A stretch of 64,000 bases of DNA, taken from contig NZ_JACSRD010000123.1 in NCBI RefSeq assembly GCF_014879935.1, positions 124,001 to 188,000 on the forward strand. The letters are read 5' to 3'. Shown here in pieces: positions 10,101-20,251 of this stretch; the stretch's first letter is position 1; each line of letters starts with the position of its first letter. Below the pieces are notes generated by a model that saw only the letters and a program-made list of their open reading frames with translations, was not told where the DNA came from and did no database searches. The translations under genes and the position numbers were made by a program. Origin of the DNA: Prosthecobacter sp. (GTDB taxonomy: Bacteria; Verrucomicrobiota; Verrucomicrobiia; Verrucomicrobiales; Verrucomicrobiaceae).

Positions 10101-10955
10101 GCTCGTGTGAGCGGAACGGTCGAAGCCGTGCGCGGACGCATCTTCCAGGAGGTGAATCTGCTGCCAAACGTGACCGGCATGATCCAGCAAGGCGAAAAAC
10201 TCCCGCCGCCACCGCCTTCCACCTCAAAGGTGGATCAGAAACTGGCGCTGCCGCCAATGCTGAAGGACTGGAGCTTCGATTTGAAGGTGAAGACGCGCGA
10301 TCCGGTGGTGATTGCTGGCAATCTGGTGAACGGCGCCGTGTCCGCCGACATCGCTCTCGGTGGAACGGGTGCCGCACCCCGGCTGACGGGTTTCGCAAAC
10401 GTGGATCGCATGGTGCTGAAGCTGCCGTTCAGCCTGTTGAAGATCACCAAGGGCGTCGTGACGATGAATCCGGACAATCCCTTCACGCCAAAGCTGGATG
10501 TGAGGGGTGAGTCGCGTGTGGGCAGCAACGACATCACTCTTTACGTTTACGGCGACGCATCGAATCCGAAGACGCGCTTCACCAGCACTCCACCGCTGTC
10601 GGAGGCGGACATCGTGACGCTGCTCGGCACGGGCATGACCCTGGGTGGCGACAATGCCCAGATGGCCAGCGAGGCGATGACACGCGCGGCCTTCCTCGTG
10701 ATCAGCGAGACCTACCGCAAGATCTTCAACAAGAAGAAGACCGTCAGCGACGAGCCGCCGAAGCTGCACACGACCTTCAATCCCTCCGGCTCCGACCGTG
10801 CCAATGACAGCATGCAGGCGATGTACGAGATCACGCCGAAGGTGCGGTTCATCGGCCGATTCACGCAAACAGGCCGCATGAAGGCGCTGCTGGGCTATGT
10901 GCTGCGCTTCGGCCAGGCGGCGAGGGCGATGGATGATGATGCCAATGACGAATGA
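7149..10955 (+). CDS. tamB: Translocation and assembly module TamB (DUF490)
   Basis: 1268 residues. One N-terminal membrane anchor (LKRLLLAGFALLLLAVVFHAPLL) is followed by a very long beta-rich region and the conserved C-terminal DUF490 segment (PPLSEADIVTLLGTGM, then an LLGYVLRFG-type end). TamB proteins span the periplasm and work with an Omp85 partner in outer-membrane protein assembly or lipid transport. The partner gene follows at once. The last residues (ANDE and the stop codon) are encoded by the TGACGAATG repeat, so the C-terminal tail has been rewritten by that repeat. A proline-rich patch near 130-145 (PATTPAPEPPKK) is a likely flexible spacer. Confidence 0.92.
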   Translation: MSVFRNDPTRPRRWLTWLKRLLLAGFALLLLAVVFHAPLLRWVIGYGGIKGAELAGITLKWRVDGSVLGDLKLSGIDASGSLLEKASIGEIGAEYDAWTLARTGDIDIVKRITLKNVDAVVDLRKLPPATTPAPEPPKKSSNAPPPLVWPKVIDIENVNAVITLAHGGRIIVRGLTLRVGEGMPGVFELAEFKMEPGDVRVADVKAQVQWGERTLTIAGLDLPYGTRLKALAVDLTKFPEDAVKLGVELALGKASVRVDADASGLFAPPLKAKADVKLEKLSSADLAAFKLPADVSFDDANIELHAEGLDHLTVTGDVKASNVRAAGAVLDSVHLPLRVENGRAQIDALKIVRGTNTVQVTAEATLPQDLAQWQKIAWKTHADVAVRDVTQLLTKPPPAKGAVLVSLDAQGLGGTPTQVKGHVGGEKLVFEAYKLPKVDVDFALDGKEATVRLPALALGDGNTITLDASMKMEDAMPVKAAWKVQIDDPVRLMQTVGLPPLDQPVTAKIATTGKTAFLANDVMNLDAEVDLNVTDGKWGDAALPAVAVKATVAKGEAHLNPCRIVVDDRNRIEITAEAKLAAPWSFVANGDIALPQLTSLNALLAALKAPSIESGSVAMKLDVKGDASPWRGEGRVELKANEVKTASMPEAADVDLKTTFDGTTAQIETLRAVLGPWKLITAGKVTDKDAQLTELSLWQKDRQLMTGHAHAPFDLMQTDVPDGSQLDVVLSAKDLPVHEIAAAAGVTDVPPGILNAEVKIGGRLDSADLWVKLGVSELKAPGVPASFKPAAVDVSTALKANRLTFDAKLVQEPLQPLTLTAELPVKLPDLMKNPDLAMNLPVKATLDLPESDLGFVREFAPDVVKSLPAKLRLHATVGGTVKEPLIDSSLDLNAPEVGLMSADMPSVRDVRVKVRTHDRKATIEDISAVLAGGKVRLAGVIDAASPQDPKFDLKVEAREALVMRNPTSSVRANADITCAGTQKAARVSGTVEAVRGRIFQEVNLLPNVTGMIQQGEKLPPPPPSTSKVDQKLALPPMLKDWSFDLKVKTRDPVVIAGNLVNGAVSADIALGGTGAAPRLTGFANVDRMVLKLPFSLLKITKGVVTMNPDNPFTPKLDVRGESRVGSNDITLYVYGDASNPKTRFTSTPPLSEADIVTLLGTGMTLGGDNAQMASEAMTRAAFLVISETYRKIFNKKKTVSDEPPKLHTTFNPSGSDRANDSMQAMYEITPKVRFIGRFTQTGRMKALLGYVLRFGQAARAMDDDANDE

Positions 10956-10991
10956 CGAATGACGAATGACGAATGCAGAATGACGAATGCC
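10944..10991 (+). repeat. TGACGAATG-type repeat at tamB/tamA junction
   Basis: Tandem 7-base units (AATGACG) followed by GAATGCAGAATGACGAATGCC. It supplies the tamB stop codon and the candidate tamA ATG codons. The stretch from 10959 matches the copy at 40321 in 32 of 33 positions. Confidence 0.9.
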
Positions 10992-13031
10992 AGCCGGTTG
11001 CGCCGCAACTGGGCGGCGCTGCTGTGCTCCTTGGTGATGGCGGGTGCTTTGGAAGCGCATGAGGTGAGCTTCGGCCAGACGACCGTGCGCGTGGACGGAG
11101 TCGAGGAGTCGCAGTGGGACGACCTGAAGACGATGCTGATGGACCAGCTGACGTTGAATGGCAGCGGCCCTGCCGGTGAGCCACTGGCTGACGATCTGGC
11201 CTTCTTCACGCGGCAGCAGTTCATTCGCGAAGGCTGGCCGGAGGCCGAGGTGATGTGGAAGATGGAGCCCGGTGGCCTGCGGCTGACCGTGAAGCCTGGA
11301 AAGCCTGTGCGAGTGGGCACGGTGACCTTGAAAGGTGAGACGCCGCTGCCAGACGAAGAACTGAAGAAGTACCTGCTGAAGCCGACGCTGGAACGCGAGC
11401 ATGTGGACAAAAAGCTGCCACAATGGGTGGAGGCGGACATCCAGCAGGGCACCAGCCTCGTGCAGCGCCGTCTGCGTGCCGAAGGTTATCTGAATGCGGA
11501 GACGCTGCTGCTGCCAGCACCGTCCACCGGGCCTGACATGCGACGTGATCTGACACTGGAGATCAAAGCAGGGCCAAAGTTTGTCTTCGGCCACACCGTG
11601 ATCACCGGAGCGCCGCCCGAGCTCGACAAGCAGATGCAGGCCCAGATGACCGAGGCGCAAGGAACGCCTTTCAACGAAGCGCGTGTCCAGCAGATCGAGC
11701 AGCGGCTGGAGGCGATCTGTGCGGAACGCGGCTGGCTTTATGCGAAAACGCTGGCGGACTACACGCTCGGCAAGGCAGGCGGGACGGTGGACGTGACTTT
11801 CCGCGTGCAGCCGGGCGAACGTGTGCGCATCGCCAGCGTGACGCCGCATCCGCAGTTCAGCCGGGGCGCCCGGCGGGTGTTGATGGCGAAGTTCAAACCG
11901 CTGACCGGACGGATCTACGACGCGGACGAGGTGGACTTCCTCTTCAAGCGGGCGCTGGACACCGGCATGTTCGCCTTGCTGGACACACGGGTGCTTTCAC
12001 CTCAAGGCGACGCCGCGACCGGTGATCTGCGAGTCACCGGCGAGGAGACGAAACCCGTCACGCTCGGCTTTGAGCTGGGTTTTGACACCTTCCTCGGCGG
12101 ACAAGTGGGCGTGACCTACAAGAACACGAACTGGCGTGACACAGGCAACACGCTGGCAGCGGAGCTGACCTACAGCGTCGCGGGGCCCGTTGGGTTTGTG
12201 AGCGTGACAAATCCTGCGGTCTTCAATTCCCAGCACTCCGCCACGCTGCGTCTCGCGCTGGAGCAGTTCAATCGGTTCGAATACGACCGCATCGGCACGG
12301 CCTTGGGCCTGGATGTGGCACGCCGCGTGGACCAGGCGCTGAGCTACTCGGTTTTCATCGGCACCTCGGCCAACACGGTGAGCTCGAAGATCCTGAACGA
12401 CACACAGACCGGGCCGAGGAACTACTCGCTCATGAGCCTCGGGGCGAATGTGACCCTGGATCGTCGCGACAGCCCCGTCCTGCCGAAGAAAGGCTGGTAT
12501 CTCTCCGGCCGCATCGAAAGCTCCACGGACATCCTCGGCTCCGGCGTGAGCTTCCTGCGAACCGATCTGCGCGGCGCGTGGTATCGGCCGATCACGAAGA
12601 AGTGGCGATTCGCCGCGGGGGGCGAACTGGCGACGATCCAGGGCGCGGCCGCCGAGAAGATCCCCATCGACAGCCGTGTGTTCAACGGCGGCCCGAACAG
12701 CGTGCGTTCCTTCGGCCAGCGCGAGCTCGGACCAGTCACTCCGGGCGGGACACCGCTCGGCGGCACTTCAGCGCTGTTCGCCAGCGCCGAGTTTTCTTAT
12801 GAGATCATGCCGAATTTCGAGATCGCGTTCTTTGGCGACATCGGAAGTCTTTCACGCGCCAACAACTCATCGCCACTGTCCTACTCCTCCGACTTCCGGC
12901 AGGCGATCGGCGCAGGGCTGCGCTACCACCTGCCGTTCGGGCCGATCCGCATCGACTACGGTCACAACCCAAGCCGCCGCACTGGCGAAAGCAGCGGCTT
13001 TCTGCATGTGACCGTCGGATTCGCGTTCTGA
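10959..13031 (+). CDS. tamA: Omp85/TamA-like outer-membrane assembly protein
   Basis: 690 residues from the ATG at 10959; the ATG at 10980 (MTNASRLRRNWAALLCSLVMAGALEA) is an equally good signal-peptide start, and both sit in the TGACGAATG repeat. POTRA-like repeats (GTVTLKGETPLPDEELKKYLL; FGHTVITGAPPELDKQMQAQ; VRIASVTPHPQFSRGARRVLM) occupy about 20-360, followed by a C-terminal Omp85/D15 barrel with VRSFGQRELGP and a terminal Phe (VTVGFAF) typical of beta-barrel signals. Its position three bases behind tamB supports TamA rather than BamA. Location: outer membrane. Confidence 0.9.
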   Translation: MTNDECRMTNASRLRRNWAALLCSLVMAGALEAHEVSFGQTTVRVDGVEESQWDDLKTMLMDQLTLNGSGPAGEPLADDLAFFTRQQFIREGWPEAEVMWKMEPGGLRLTVKPGKPVRVGTVTLKGETPLPDEELKKYLLKPTLEREHVDKKLPQWVEADIQQGTSLVQRRLRAEGYLNAETLLLPAPSTGPDMRRDLTLEIKAGPKFVFGHTVITGAPPELDKQMQAQMTEAQGTPFNEARVQQIEQRLEAICAERGWLYAKTLADYTLGKAGGTVDVTFRVQPGERVRIASVTPHPQFSRGARRVLMAKFKPLTGRIYDADEVDFLFKRALDTGMFALLDTRVLSPQGDAATGDLRVTGEETKPVTLGFELGFDTFLGGQVGVTYKNTNWRDTGNTLAAELTYSVAGPVGFVSVTNPAVFNSQHSATLRLALEQFNRFEYDRIGTALGLDVARRVDQALSYSVFIGTSANTVSSKILNDTQTGPRNYSLMSLGANVTLDRRDSPVLPKKGWYLSGRIESSTDILGSGVSFLRTDLRGAWYRPITKKWRFAAGGELATIQGAAAEKIPIDSRVFNGGPNSVRSFGQRELGPVTPGGTPLGGTSALFASAEFSYEIMPNFEIAFFGDIGSLSRANNSSPLSYSSDFRQAIGAGLRYHLPFGPIRIDYGHNPSRRTGESSGFLHVTVGFAF

Positions 13032-13032
13032 G

Positions 13033-13938
13033 TCATCGATTCGTCACCTTGCGGCCAAATCCACCGACGACCGTGTGGTAGCTGCCCCAGAGCACCAGCA
13101 CGCCACCCATCGCCTGCGCAAACGTGAAGCTCTCGGCAAATAGCAGGATGCTGGAAAGCGAGATGACGACCGGAACCAGCATCTGGAAGGCCCCGCCTGC
13201 GGCCACGGACAGGAAACGGAAGCCCTCCGTCATCGCCAGTTGCCCCACGCTGGCGCACAAGGCTGCCGCGGTGAGAAGGCAGACATCCATCGTCTCAAGC
13301 GACTTGAAATGGGACATCGCAAAGGGCAGCGCCAGCAGCACTGCGTAGATGCATTGCGACGAGAAGATCGTGGCGCTGCTTTCCGTGCGCGTGAGCTGAC
13401 GGATCACCACCACCACGGCCGCAGCCAGCACCGCGCCTGTCAGCGCGATCAGCTCATGATGTCCAAACTGCGCGATGGTTCCAGGTGCGATGCCCGTGAG
13501 CAGGCTGAGGCCCGCCATTGCCAGCAGGATTCCCAGCACCTTCACCACGCCGAGTTTCTCATGCAGGACGAAGGCGGCCATGATCGCGGCAAAAATTGTC
13601 CAGGTGTTGCCGATCAGCGTCGCCTTCCCTGCCCCGAGCGGGCCGATGGTGATGTAATACGCTGCCGTGCCCAGCGCACCGAGCACCCCGCGCGAGGCGA
13701 GCAGCCAGCTTTGGAACGAGCGCTTCAACTTCAGCGATCCAGCCGGGGCAAACAGCACAATCGTGAGCAGCAGGCCGACGACCGCGCGAAACGTGAGCGC
13801 CATCCATGGATCGGCGTGACGCACCGAGGCGAGCACTTTCAGCAGCAGCGCATTGCCGGTGAAACAGGTCAGGGAAAGAAACATCCACAGCGTGCCACGC
13901 CGGGGATGATGCTGGAGTTCGGTGGAGGGAGTGCTCAT
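13033..13938 (-). CDS. EamA/DMT-family transporter
   Basis: 301 residues with about ten hydrophobic segments and the internal two-fold layout of EamA (drug/metabolite transporter) permeases, for example LTCFTGNALLLKVLASV near the start and FAQAMGGVLVLWGSYHTVVGGF at the end. Small-molecule efflux in the inner membrane is the family role; the substrate cannot be assigned. It converges on tamA with one base between the two stop codons, so read-through or transcriptional interference is possible. Confidence 0.88.
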   Translation of the reverse strand: MSTPSTELQHHPRRGTLWMFLSLTCFTGNALLLKVLASVRHADPWMALTFRAVVGLLLTIVLFAPAGSLKLKRSFQSWLLASRGVLGALGTAAYYITIGPLGAGKATLIGNTWTIFAAIMAAFVLHEKLGVVKVLGILLAMAGLSLLTGIAPGTIAQFGHHELIALTGAVLAAAVVVVIRQLTRTESSATIFSSQCIYAVLLALPFAMSHFKSLETMDVCLLTAAALCASVGQLAMTEGFRFLSVAAGGAFQMLVPVVISLSSILLFAESFTFAQAMGGVLVLWGSYHTVVGGFGRKVTNR

Positions 13939-14173
13939 GGAGGCGCCGGTTTGAGGGCTGCCTTTGGCATCATGTCTGATGGATCTTTGAAATGATGATC
14001 GCGTCAGCGAGGCTCCTCAAACCGTTGGATTAGGCACGCCAAATGGCACGCACCGCTTTTACAGCGGCCACGAGTGCGATTCGGCTGGCAGGTTTGAGGT
14101 TCATCAGACGGCCGGAGAGTGGCGCGTCCACCCGCTGATGCAAGGTGGAACTTCAGCCGTCACGGACAGGCTC
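13939..14173. other. Intergenic region upstream of EamA gene
   Basis: About 235 bases between the EamA start and the end of the deacetylase gene on the same strand. No convincing small gene, tRNA or strong terminator. A short inverted repeat CCGC-ttttaca-GCGG is present. It should hold the EamA promoter, but no clear -35/-10 pair stands out. Confidence 0.4.
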
Positions 14174-14923
14174 TCAATGGGCGGAGCGCCTGGCGAGATA
14201 TTCGCTCGGGGTCATGAAGACGACGTTCTTCGATTTCAGGAAGTCGATGATCTTCGTGAAGCCGGACCAGCGCTCGTCATTCCACTGCTCAGGATGGCCT
14301 TGGAGCACGAGGACGTCTTTTTGCGCGGCGTGCTTCTCGTAGAAGGCGATGAACTTGTCCGCGTCGGGCACGAAGGTCGGATTTTCGAGCGCCATGACGC
14401 GTGGGATGCTCAGGCGTGTGAAGAATTTTGGCTTCGCTGGGCCGTAAAGCCAGATCTTGACCTCGGGCACGCCTTCCATGGCCTCGTCCGTCGCATCCGT
14501 GGTTCCGCTCCAGTGCGGACCGAAGGCCGGGAACGTGAAGCCGAGCTTTTCCTTCGCGAGTCGCTCGCCTTTGGCCAGGATCGCGCGTTGCTCGTCGGCG
14601 GTGCCGTTCTCGAACTCGCCGGTGTCGCTCGCGCCTCGCATCTTGTAGCCATGCATCCAGAGTTCGATGCGCCCGGCGGCCTGCACGTCCTTCAGCCACT
14701 GAAAATACATCGGGTTGTCCTTCTCCAACGACTCGGTGATGACACCGAAGGAGCCTTTGATGTCCTGCGCGATGAGATAATCATGCACCTTCTGCCAGCG
14801 GTCCGACACCGGCTTTGTGCCGACACGCCGCGCGATGACGTCATCGAGCTTCAAGAGGATCACCTGCTGGGCGGGGCAGACAGAAACGGCAAAAAGGCTG
14901 AGAAGGAGAAGCAGACGGAGCAT
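14174..14923 (-). CDS. Secreted NodB-like polysaccharide deacetylase family protein
   Basis: 249 residues with signal peptide MLRLLLLLSLFAVSVCPAQ. NodB-like landmarks: LLKLDDV early (metal-binding Asp pair), IELWMHGYKM, and LVLQGHPEQW with a late His. These fit polysaccharide deacetylase/DUF2334-type metal hydrolases, though the histidines are spaced differently from classic NodB. It probably acts on a glycan or acyl-amide in the periplasm. It lies 46 bases downstream of the PVC cytochrome gene on the same strand, so co-transcription is likely. Confidence 0.75.
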   Translation of the reverse strand: MLRLLLLLSLFAVSVCPAQQVILLKLDDVIARRVGTKPVSDRWQKVHDYLIAQDIKGSFGVITESLEKDNPMYFQWLKDVQAAGRIELWMHGYKMRGASDTGEFENGTADEQRAILAKGERLAKEKLGFTFPAFGPHWSGTTDATDEAMEGVPEVKIWLYGPAKPKFFTRLSIPRVMALENPTFVPDADKFIAFYEKHAAQKDVLVLQGHPEQWNDERWSGFTKIIDFLKSKNVVFMTPSEYLARRSAH

Positions 14924-14969
14924 GCGCTCATTCCATGGACTTCGTGGGAGATGTCAACTCCGGCCGACT

Positions 14970-17294
14970 TCACGGTTCAAGGGGCGACCGCAAAAACGCG
15001 ATGATATTCGCGATTTGCGACGGTTGGAGGGCCTCGCCGAGGCCTGCGGGCATCAGCGAGACATTTCGCACCGTGCGGATGTCGGCGCGTTTGCGCAACA
15101 CGGTGCGTTCGCTGCCGCCGGGGAGCTTCAAGGTGATGCTGGTGGGTGAATCGGAGGCGGTGATGCCGAGCAGGGTCTCGCCGCGATGCGTTTTGGCGTG
15201 GATGGTGTCGTAGCCGGGCCGTGCGGCTTCGCTGGGGAAGAGGATGTCGCGCAGGATGACCTCGGGGGCGCGTTGGAACTCGGCATCGAGATCCGGACCG
15301 ACGGCGAAGCCGATGCCGTGGCTGCGATGGCACGCGGAGCACATGGCGGTGAAGAAGGTTTTGCCTTCGGCGAGGTCGGGTTGCTGCTTCAAGGCTTCCA
15401 AAATGGCCGGGACGCGTTTTTCCCACGCGGCGATTTGAGCGGCGGTGGGCGCTGTGGGCGCGGGCACGTCGGTTTTGGTCGTGAGCGGCTTGGTGTCTTC
15501 GAGACCGAGCTTCAGAATGTCGTGCGCTTTGCCAGTTTGGACGACAGCGAGGCATTCGGTGAGTTCTTGGACGTTTCCGCGAGCGGCGATGATGCCGGCG
15601 AGATTGGCCATGACGGGCTCGCTTTGGCCGGAATCGGCGGCGAGAGCTAAAAGGAGGTCTTTTTCGATCTTGGAGGCTGAACTGGCGATGGCGGCGTCCA
15701 TCCAGCGGAGTTGGCCGTGTTTTCGTGCGAGAGTCAGAAGCGCGTCTTTTTGCGGTCCGAGGCTCAAAGCAAGCTGGAGGGCGAGTTGAGGCTCCCAAGC
15801 GGCTTTGAGGTCGATTTTGGACGTGTCGTCCGTTTCACGAAGTTGGAGCACTTTCGCGTCGGCGGTGCTGAGAGGTGGTTTGGACCACTTTTGCTTTGCT
15901 TCGAGGATCCACACGCGACCGCGATCATGGCCGTTGATGAGGCCGTATTGCTGCTGGAGGTGCCGCGGGATGGCGGAGTAGTCTTCAATGATTTCGCGGT
16001 AGTAATCGACGATGGCGAGATGGCCCTGCGGCGTCTGCGTGAGTGCGATGGGATGGAACCACGCATCGCGCGAGGCGAGGAATTCGCGCTGCTCCTCGCC
16101 CTTCACACGCTGGAGTCGCAGGCGTGTGCCATCGCGCACGATGTCGGCGCGGTGGATGAGGTTTTGCGCGGGTTCGCAGACGAAATACTGGCCGCGCCAG
16201 ACGATGGGTGAGCACGCGCTGGTGAAGTAGCCGGACGCGGCGGCATCGCTGAGGCTTATTTTGCGGTAGAAGGCGAAGTATTCGGCATGCTGCTCCCGCT
16301 TCGTGCGCCACGGATGCGGCGCGGCGATGGGATAGACGCGTGTGTCGTCGCTGGCCGGTGCATCGAGCACCGGCGCGGCGGCATCGGGATTCCGCGTGAG
16401 GTAACGCCACGGCATGGGCGTGACGTAGAGGCCGGGATGCGTGGTGGTGGCGGTGAAGCGCTCGCCGCTGTCAGTGAAGGCCATGCCGGTGGTCTTCGTG
16501 CTGCCGCTGACAGGCTCAATGGCGCTGCCGTCGGCACGAATGCGGAAGTCGGTGGGCGGCAGATCGACAGGCTTTTTCAAATGCGGGCCGGTGATGGTGC
16601 CGGTGGCGTTGCCACGGCCGAAATACAGCCAGCCATCGGGTCCCCGAGTCGGTGAATTGATGCGACGCTCGAGAATCGGCGAGCCGAAGCCGGTGAAGAG
16701 CTGCTCATTCACATCCGCTTTGTCGTCGCCATCGCTGTCTTTGAGGAAAACGATGTGCGGTGAGCACGCCACGATGATGCCGCCATTAGCAGCGGCGATG
16801 CCGTGACAGGGTGGTAGTCGATCTGCCCACAGGATGGCTTGGTCCATGACGCCGTCGCCATCGGTATCGCGCAGCAGTTTCACGGTGCCGTAGGTTTCGG
16901 CCTCGGCTTTCTTCTTGGCTTCCTCGCTGGCCTGGATGCGGCGCACTTCGAGGTCGAGCCGGCCGGTTTTGTTCAGCTCGTCGATGTCATACTGGCCTTC
17001 GAGATTGTAGCCGTGCAGTTCGCAGACAAAGCAGCGGCCTTTTTCATCCCAGCAGATGCCGGAGGGCTCGGTGATGAGCGGTTCGCTGGCGAGGAGTCGG
17101 ATCGAGTAGCCTTCCGGCACGGCGAATTGCTTCACACTTTCCGCAGGCGGCAGCGGCTTCGGTGCATCGTCGGGACGCGGGATCTCACCAAGCACCGTCC
17201 CACCAACCACCGCAAGCATGGCCGGACAAAACAGGGCCAGGGATCGCAGCGCCCGTCTTTCTTCCGGCAAAGCTGGCATTCGGAGCGTATTCAT
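14970..17294 (-). CDS. PVC-type membrane-bound dehydrogenase with cytochrome c domain
   Basis: About 774 residues from MNTLRMPALPEER; the ORF track begins nine codons earlier. A hydrophobic export segment (LRSLALFCPAMLAVVGGTVLG) leads into the PVC dehydrogenase propeller (FAVPEGYSIRLLASEPLITEPSGICWDEKGR; DTDGDGVMDQ loop), a helical HEAT-like stretch, and a C-terminal cytochrome c with CSACH at about 652-656 followed by a heme-domain tail (TLLGITASDSPTSITLKLPGG). Family members are assigned to periplasmic sugar or alcohol oxidation passing electrons to heme. Divergent from pntAA; probably in one unit with the deacetylase gene. Confidence 0.88.
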   Translation of the reverse strand: MNTLRMPALPEERRALRSLALFCPAMLAVVGGTVLGEIPRPDDAPKPLPPAESVKQFAVPEGYSIRLLASEPLITEPSGICWDEKGRCFVCELHGYNLEGQYDIDELNKTGRLDLEVRRIQASEEAKKKAEAETYGTVKLLRDTDGDGVMDQAILWADRLPPCHGIAAANGGIIVACSPHIVFLKDSDGDDKADVNEQLFTGFGSPILERRINSPTRGPDGWLYFGRGNATGTITGPHLKKPVDLPPTDFRIRADGSAIEPVSGSTKTTGMAFTDSGERFTATTTHPGLYVTPMPWRYLTRNPDAAAPVLDAPASDDTRVYPIAAPHPWRTKREQHAEYFAFYRKISLSDAAASGYFTSACSPIVWRGQYFVCEPAQNLIHRADIVRDGTRLRLQRVKGEEQREFLASRDAWFHPIALTQTPQGHLAIVDYYREIIEDYSAIPRHLQQQYGLINGHDRGRVWILEAKQKWSKPPLSTADAKVLQLRETDDTSKIDLKAAWEPQLALQLALSLGPQKDALLTLARKHGQLRWMDAAIASSASKIEKDLLLALAADSGQSEPVMANLAGIIAARGNVQELTECLAVVQTGKAHDILKLGLEDTKPLTTKTDVPAPTAPTAAQIAAWEKRVPAILEALKQQPDLAEGKTFFTAMCSACHRSHGIGFAVGPDLDAEFQRAPEVILRDILFPSEAARPGYDTIHAKTHRGETLLGITASDSPTSITLKLPGGSERTVLRKRADIRTVRNVSLMPAGLGEALQPSQIANIIAFLRSPLEP

Positions 17295-17386
17295 TCCACC
17301 AATACAGCCCGTCCGCGCCAAATCTCCCGGATTCCTGCCCGCGAGATGGGGCGCCTGGACGACGTTGTAGTCAGCGCCACCAGCCT

Positions 17387-18514
17387 ATGACTGCCGTCTT
17401 TCCAAAGGAGACCCATGCGGGAGAATCGCGCGCAGCGGCGGTCCCCGAGCAGGTGGCCAAGCTGAAGGCGCTGGGATTGGAAATCGAGGTGGAAGCGGGT
17501 GTGGGTGCCTCCTGCGGACACACGGACGACGATTACGCGAACGCAGGGGCGACCGTGCGCAGCGATCGCGCGGCGATGATTCAAGGCGGGGACATCGTCG
17601 CACGGGTGCGCAAACCCTCGGGCGACGACGTGGCGCAGATGCGCGATGGCACGGTGTGCATCGCGTTGCTCGATCCGTTCCAATCACCGGACCTCATCAA
17701 GGTGCTGGCCCAGCGGGGGGTGACCGCGATCAGCCTGGAGATGATTCCCCGCAGCACTCGGGCGCAGAAAATGGACGTGCTGTCGTCACAGGCGAGTCTG
17801 GCAGGCTACGCGGCCGTGATCACCGCAGCTGCGCAGACGGGGAAGATTTTTCCGATGATGATGACGCCTGCGGGCACGATCAAACCGGTGAAAGTCTTCA
17901 TCATCGGCGCTGGCGTGGCCGGTTTGCAGGCCATCGCGACGGCAAAACGCCTCGGCGCGAAGGTGGATGCCTTTGACACGCGCCCGGCGGTCGAGGAGCA
18001 GGTCAGATCGCTCGGCGCGAAGTTTGTGAGGATCGAAGTCGGTGAAACCGGGCAGACCGAAGGCGGCTACGCGAAAGCGCTTACTGACGAGCAGCTCAAG
18101 CTCCAGCGCGAGGGCATGACGCGTGTGTGCGCGGAGTCGGACATTGTCATCACCGCAGCGCAGGTCTTTGGACGACGCGCGCCGATTTTGCTCACAAAGG
18201 AGATGCTCGACGCGATGAAACCGGGCAGCGTCGTCGTCGATCTCGCCGTGGAAAGCGGTGGGAATGTGGAGGGCGTGGTGGCGGATCAAATCACCGGCCG
18301 CAAGGGCGTGAAGATCGTCGGCACGGCCAATCTGCCAGGCACGGTGCCGGTGCATGCCAGCCAGATGTTTTCCTCGAACATCACCGCACTGATCACGGAA
18401 TTCTGGGACAAGGAGTCGAGGACGCTGAAGCTGAACCTCGACGACGACATCCTGAAAAGCTGCGTCGTGACGCACGGCGGGCGCATCGTGAACGAAAAAC
18501 TCGCCGCCACCTGA
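17387..18514 (+). CDS. pntAA: NAD(P) transhydrogenase alpha subunit, part 1
   Basis: 375 residues starting MTAVFPKETHAGESRAAAVP; the ORF-track extension to 17162 is non-homologous leader. Landmarks: FPKE near the N-terminus, SSQASLAGYAAV, the NAD-binding GAGVAGLQAIATAKRLGA, and KIVGTANLPGTVPVHASQMFSSNI. This is domain I of proton-translocating transhydrogenase, which passes hydride between NADH and NADP+ at the cost of proton motive force. The split into PntAA, PntAB and PntB is common outside enterobacteria. The gene heads the pnt operon. Confidence 0.95.
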   Translation: MTAVFPKETHAGESRAAAVPEQVAKLKALGLEIEVEAGVGASCGHTDDDYANAGATVRSDRAAMIQGGDIVARVRKPSGDDVAQMRDGTVCIALLDPFQSPDLIKVLAQRGVTAISLEMIPRSTRAQKMDVLSSQASLAGYAAVITAAAQTGKIFPMMMTPAGTIKPVKVFIIGAGVAGLQAIATAKRLGAKVDAFDTRPAVEEQVRSLGAKFVRIEVGETGQTEGGYAKALTDEQLKLQREGMTRVCAESDIVITAAQVFGRRAPILLTKEMLDAMKPGSVVVDLAVESGGNVEGVVADQITGRKGVKIVGTANLPGTVPVHASQMFSSNITALITEFWDKESRTLKLNLDDDILKSCVVTHGGRIVNEKLAAT

Positions 18515-18521
18515 TCCCGTC

Positions 18522-18803
18522 ATGCCCGCTGAAATGCTCGTGTTCTTCATTTTTGTGCTGTCGATCTTCCTCGGCTTCGAATTGATCTCCAAAGTGCCCT
18601 CGATGCTGCACACGCCGCTGATGTCCGGCACGAACGCGATCCACGGCATCATCCTGATCGGCGGCATGATGGCGCTGGCAGGCGCGGAGGGATTCATCCA
18701 GCACGTCGCGGGTTTTCTGGCCGTGGTGCTCGGCGCGGCCAACGTTTTCGGCGGCTTCATGGTCACCGACCGCATGCTGCAGATGTTCAAACGGAAGAAA
18801 TGA
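18522..18803 (+). CDS. pntAB: NAD(P) transhydrogenase alpha subunit, part 2
   Basis: 93 residues with three hydrophobic segments: LVFFIFVLSIFLGFELISKVP, AIHGIILIGGMMALAG, and AGFLAVVLGAANVFGGFMVTDRML. The motif SKVPSMLHTPLMSGTNAIHG is diagnostic for PntAB, the membrane part of the split alpha subunit that forms the proton channel with PntB. It begins seven bases after pntAA and ends sixteen bases before pntB, so the three are one transcription unit. Confidence 0.96.
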   Translation: MPAEMLVFFIFVLSIFLGFELISKVPSMLHTPLMSGTNAIHGIILIGGMMALAGAEGFIQHVAGFLAVVLGAANVFGGFMVTDRMLQMFKRKK

Positions 18804-18819
18804 GACGCCTGCCGCCGCC

Positions 18820-20211
<1,392 letters not shown>

Positions 20212-20251
20212 TCAGTTAGAGCCATCCCATAGCCTCCGTATTGGCTGCCTG

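Noticed and set aside
8364-10190. 608-residue minus-strand ORF opposite tamB
   Set aside because: Shadow frame with skewed His/Arg/Leu composition, no recognisable domain, fully antisense to a well-supported tamB.
10944-10991. Tandem repeat considered as a CRISPR-like or VNTR-only array
   Set aside because: Units are 7 bases without spacers, and near-identical copies exist in other genes, so it is a dispersed repeat, not CRISPR.
10224-11849. 541-residue minus-strand ORF opposite tamB/tamA
   Set aside because: Antisense shadow; includes the repeat read as RHSAFVIRHSSFVIG, which is the inverse of the TGACGAATG repeat rather than a gene.
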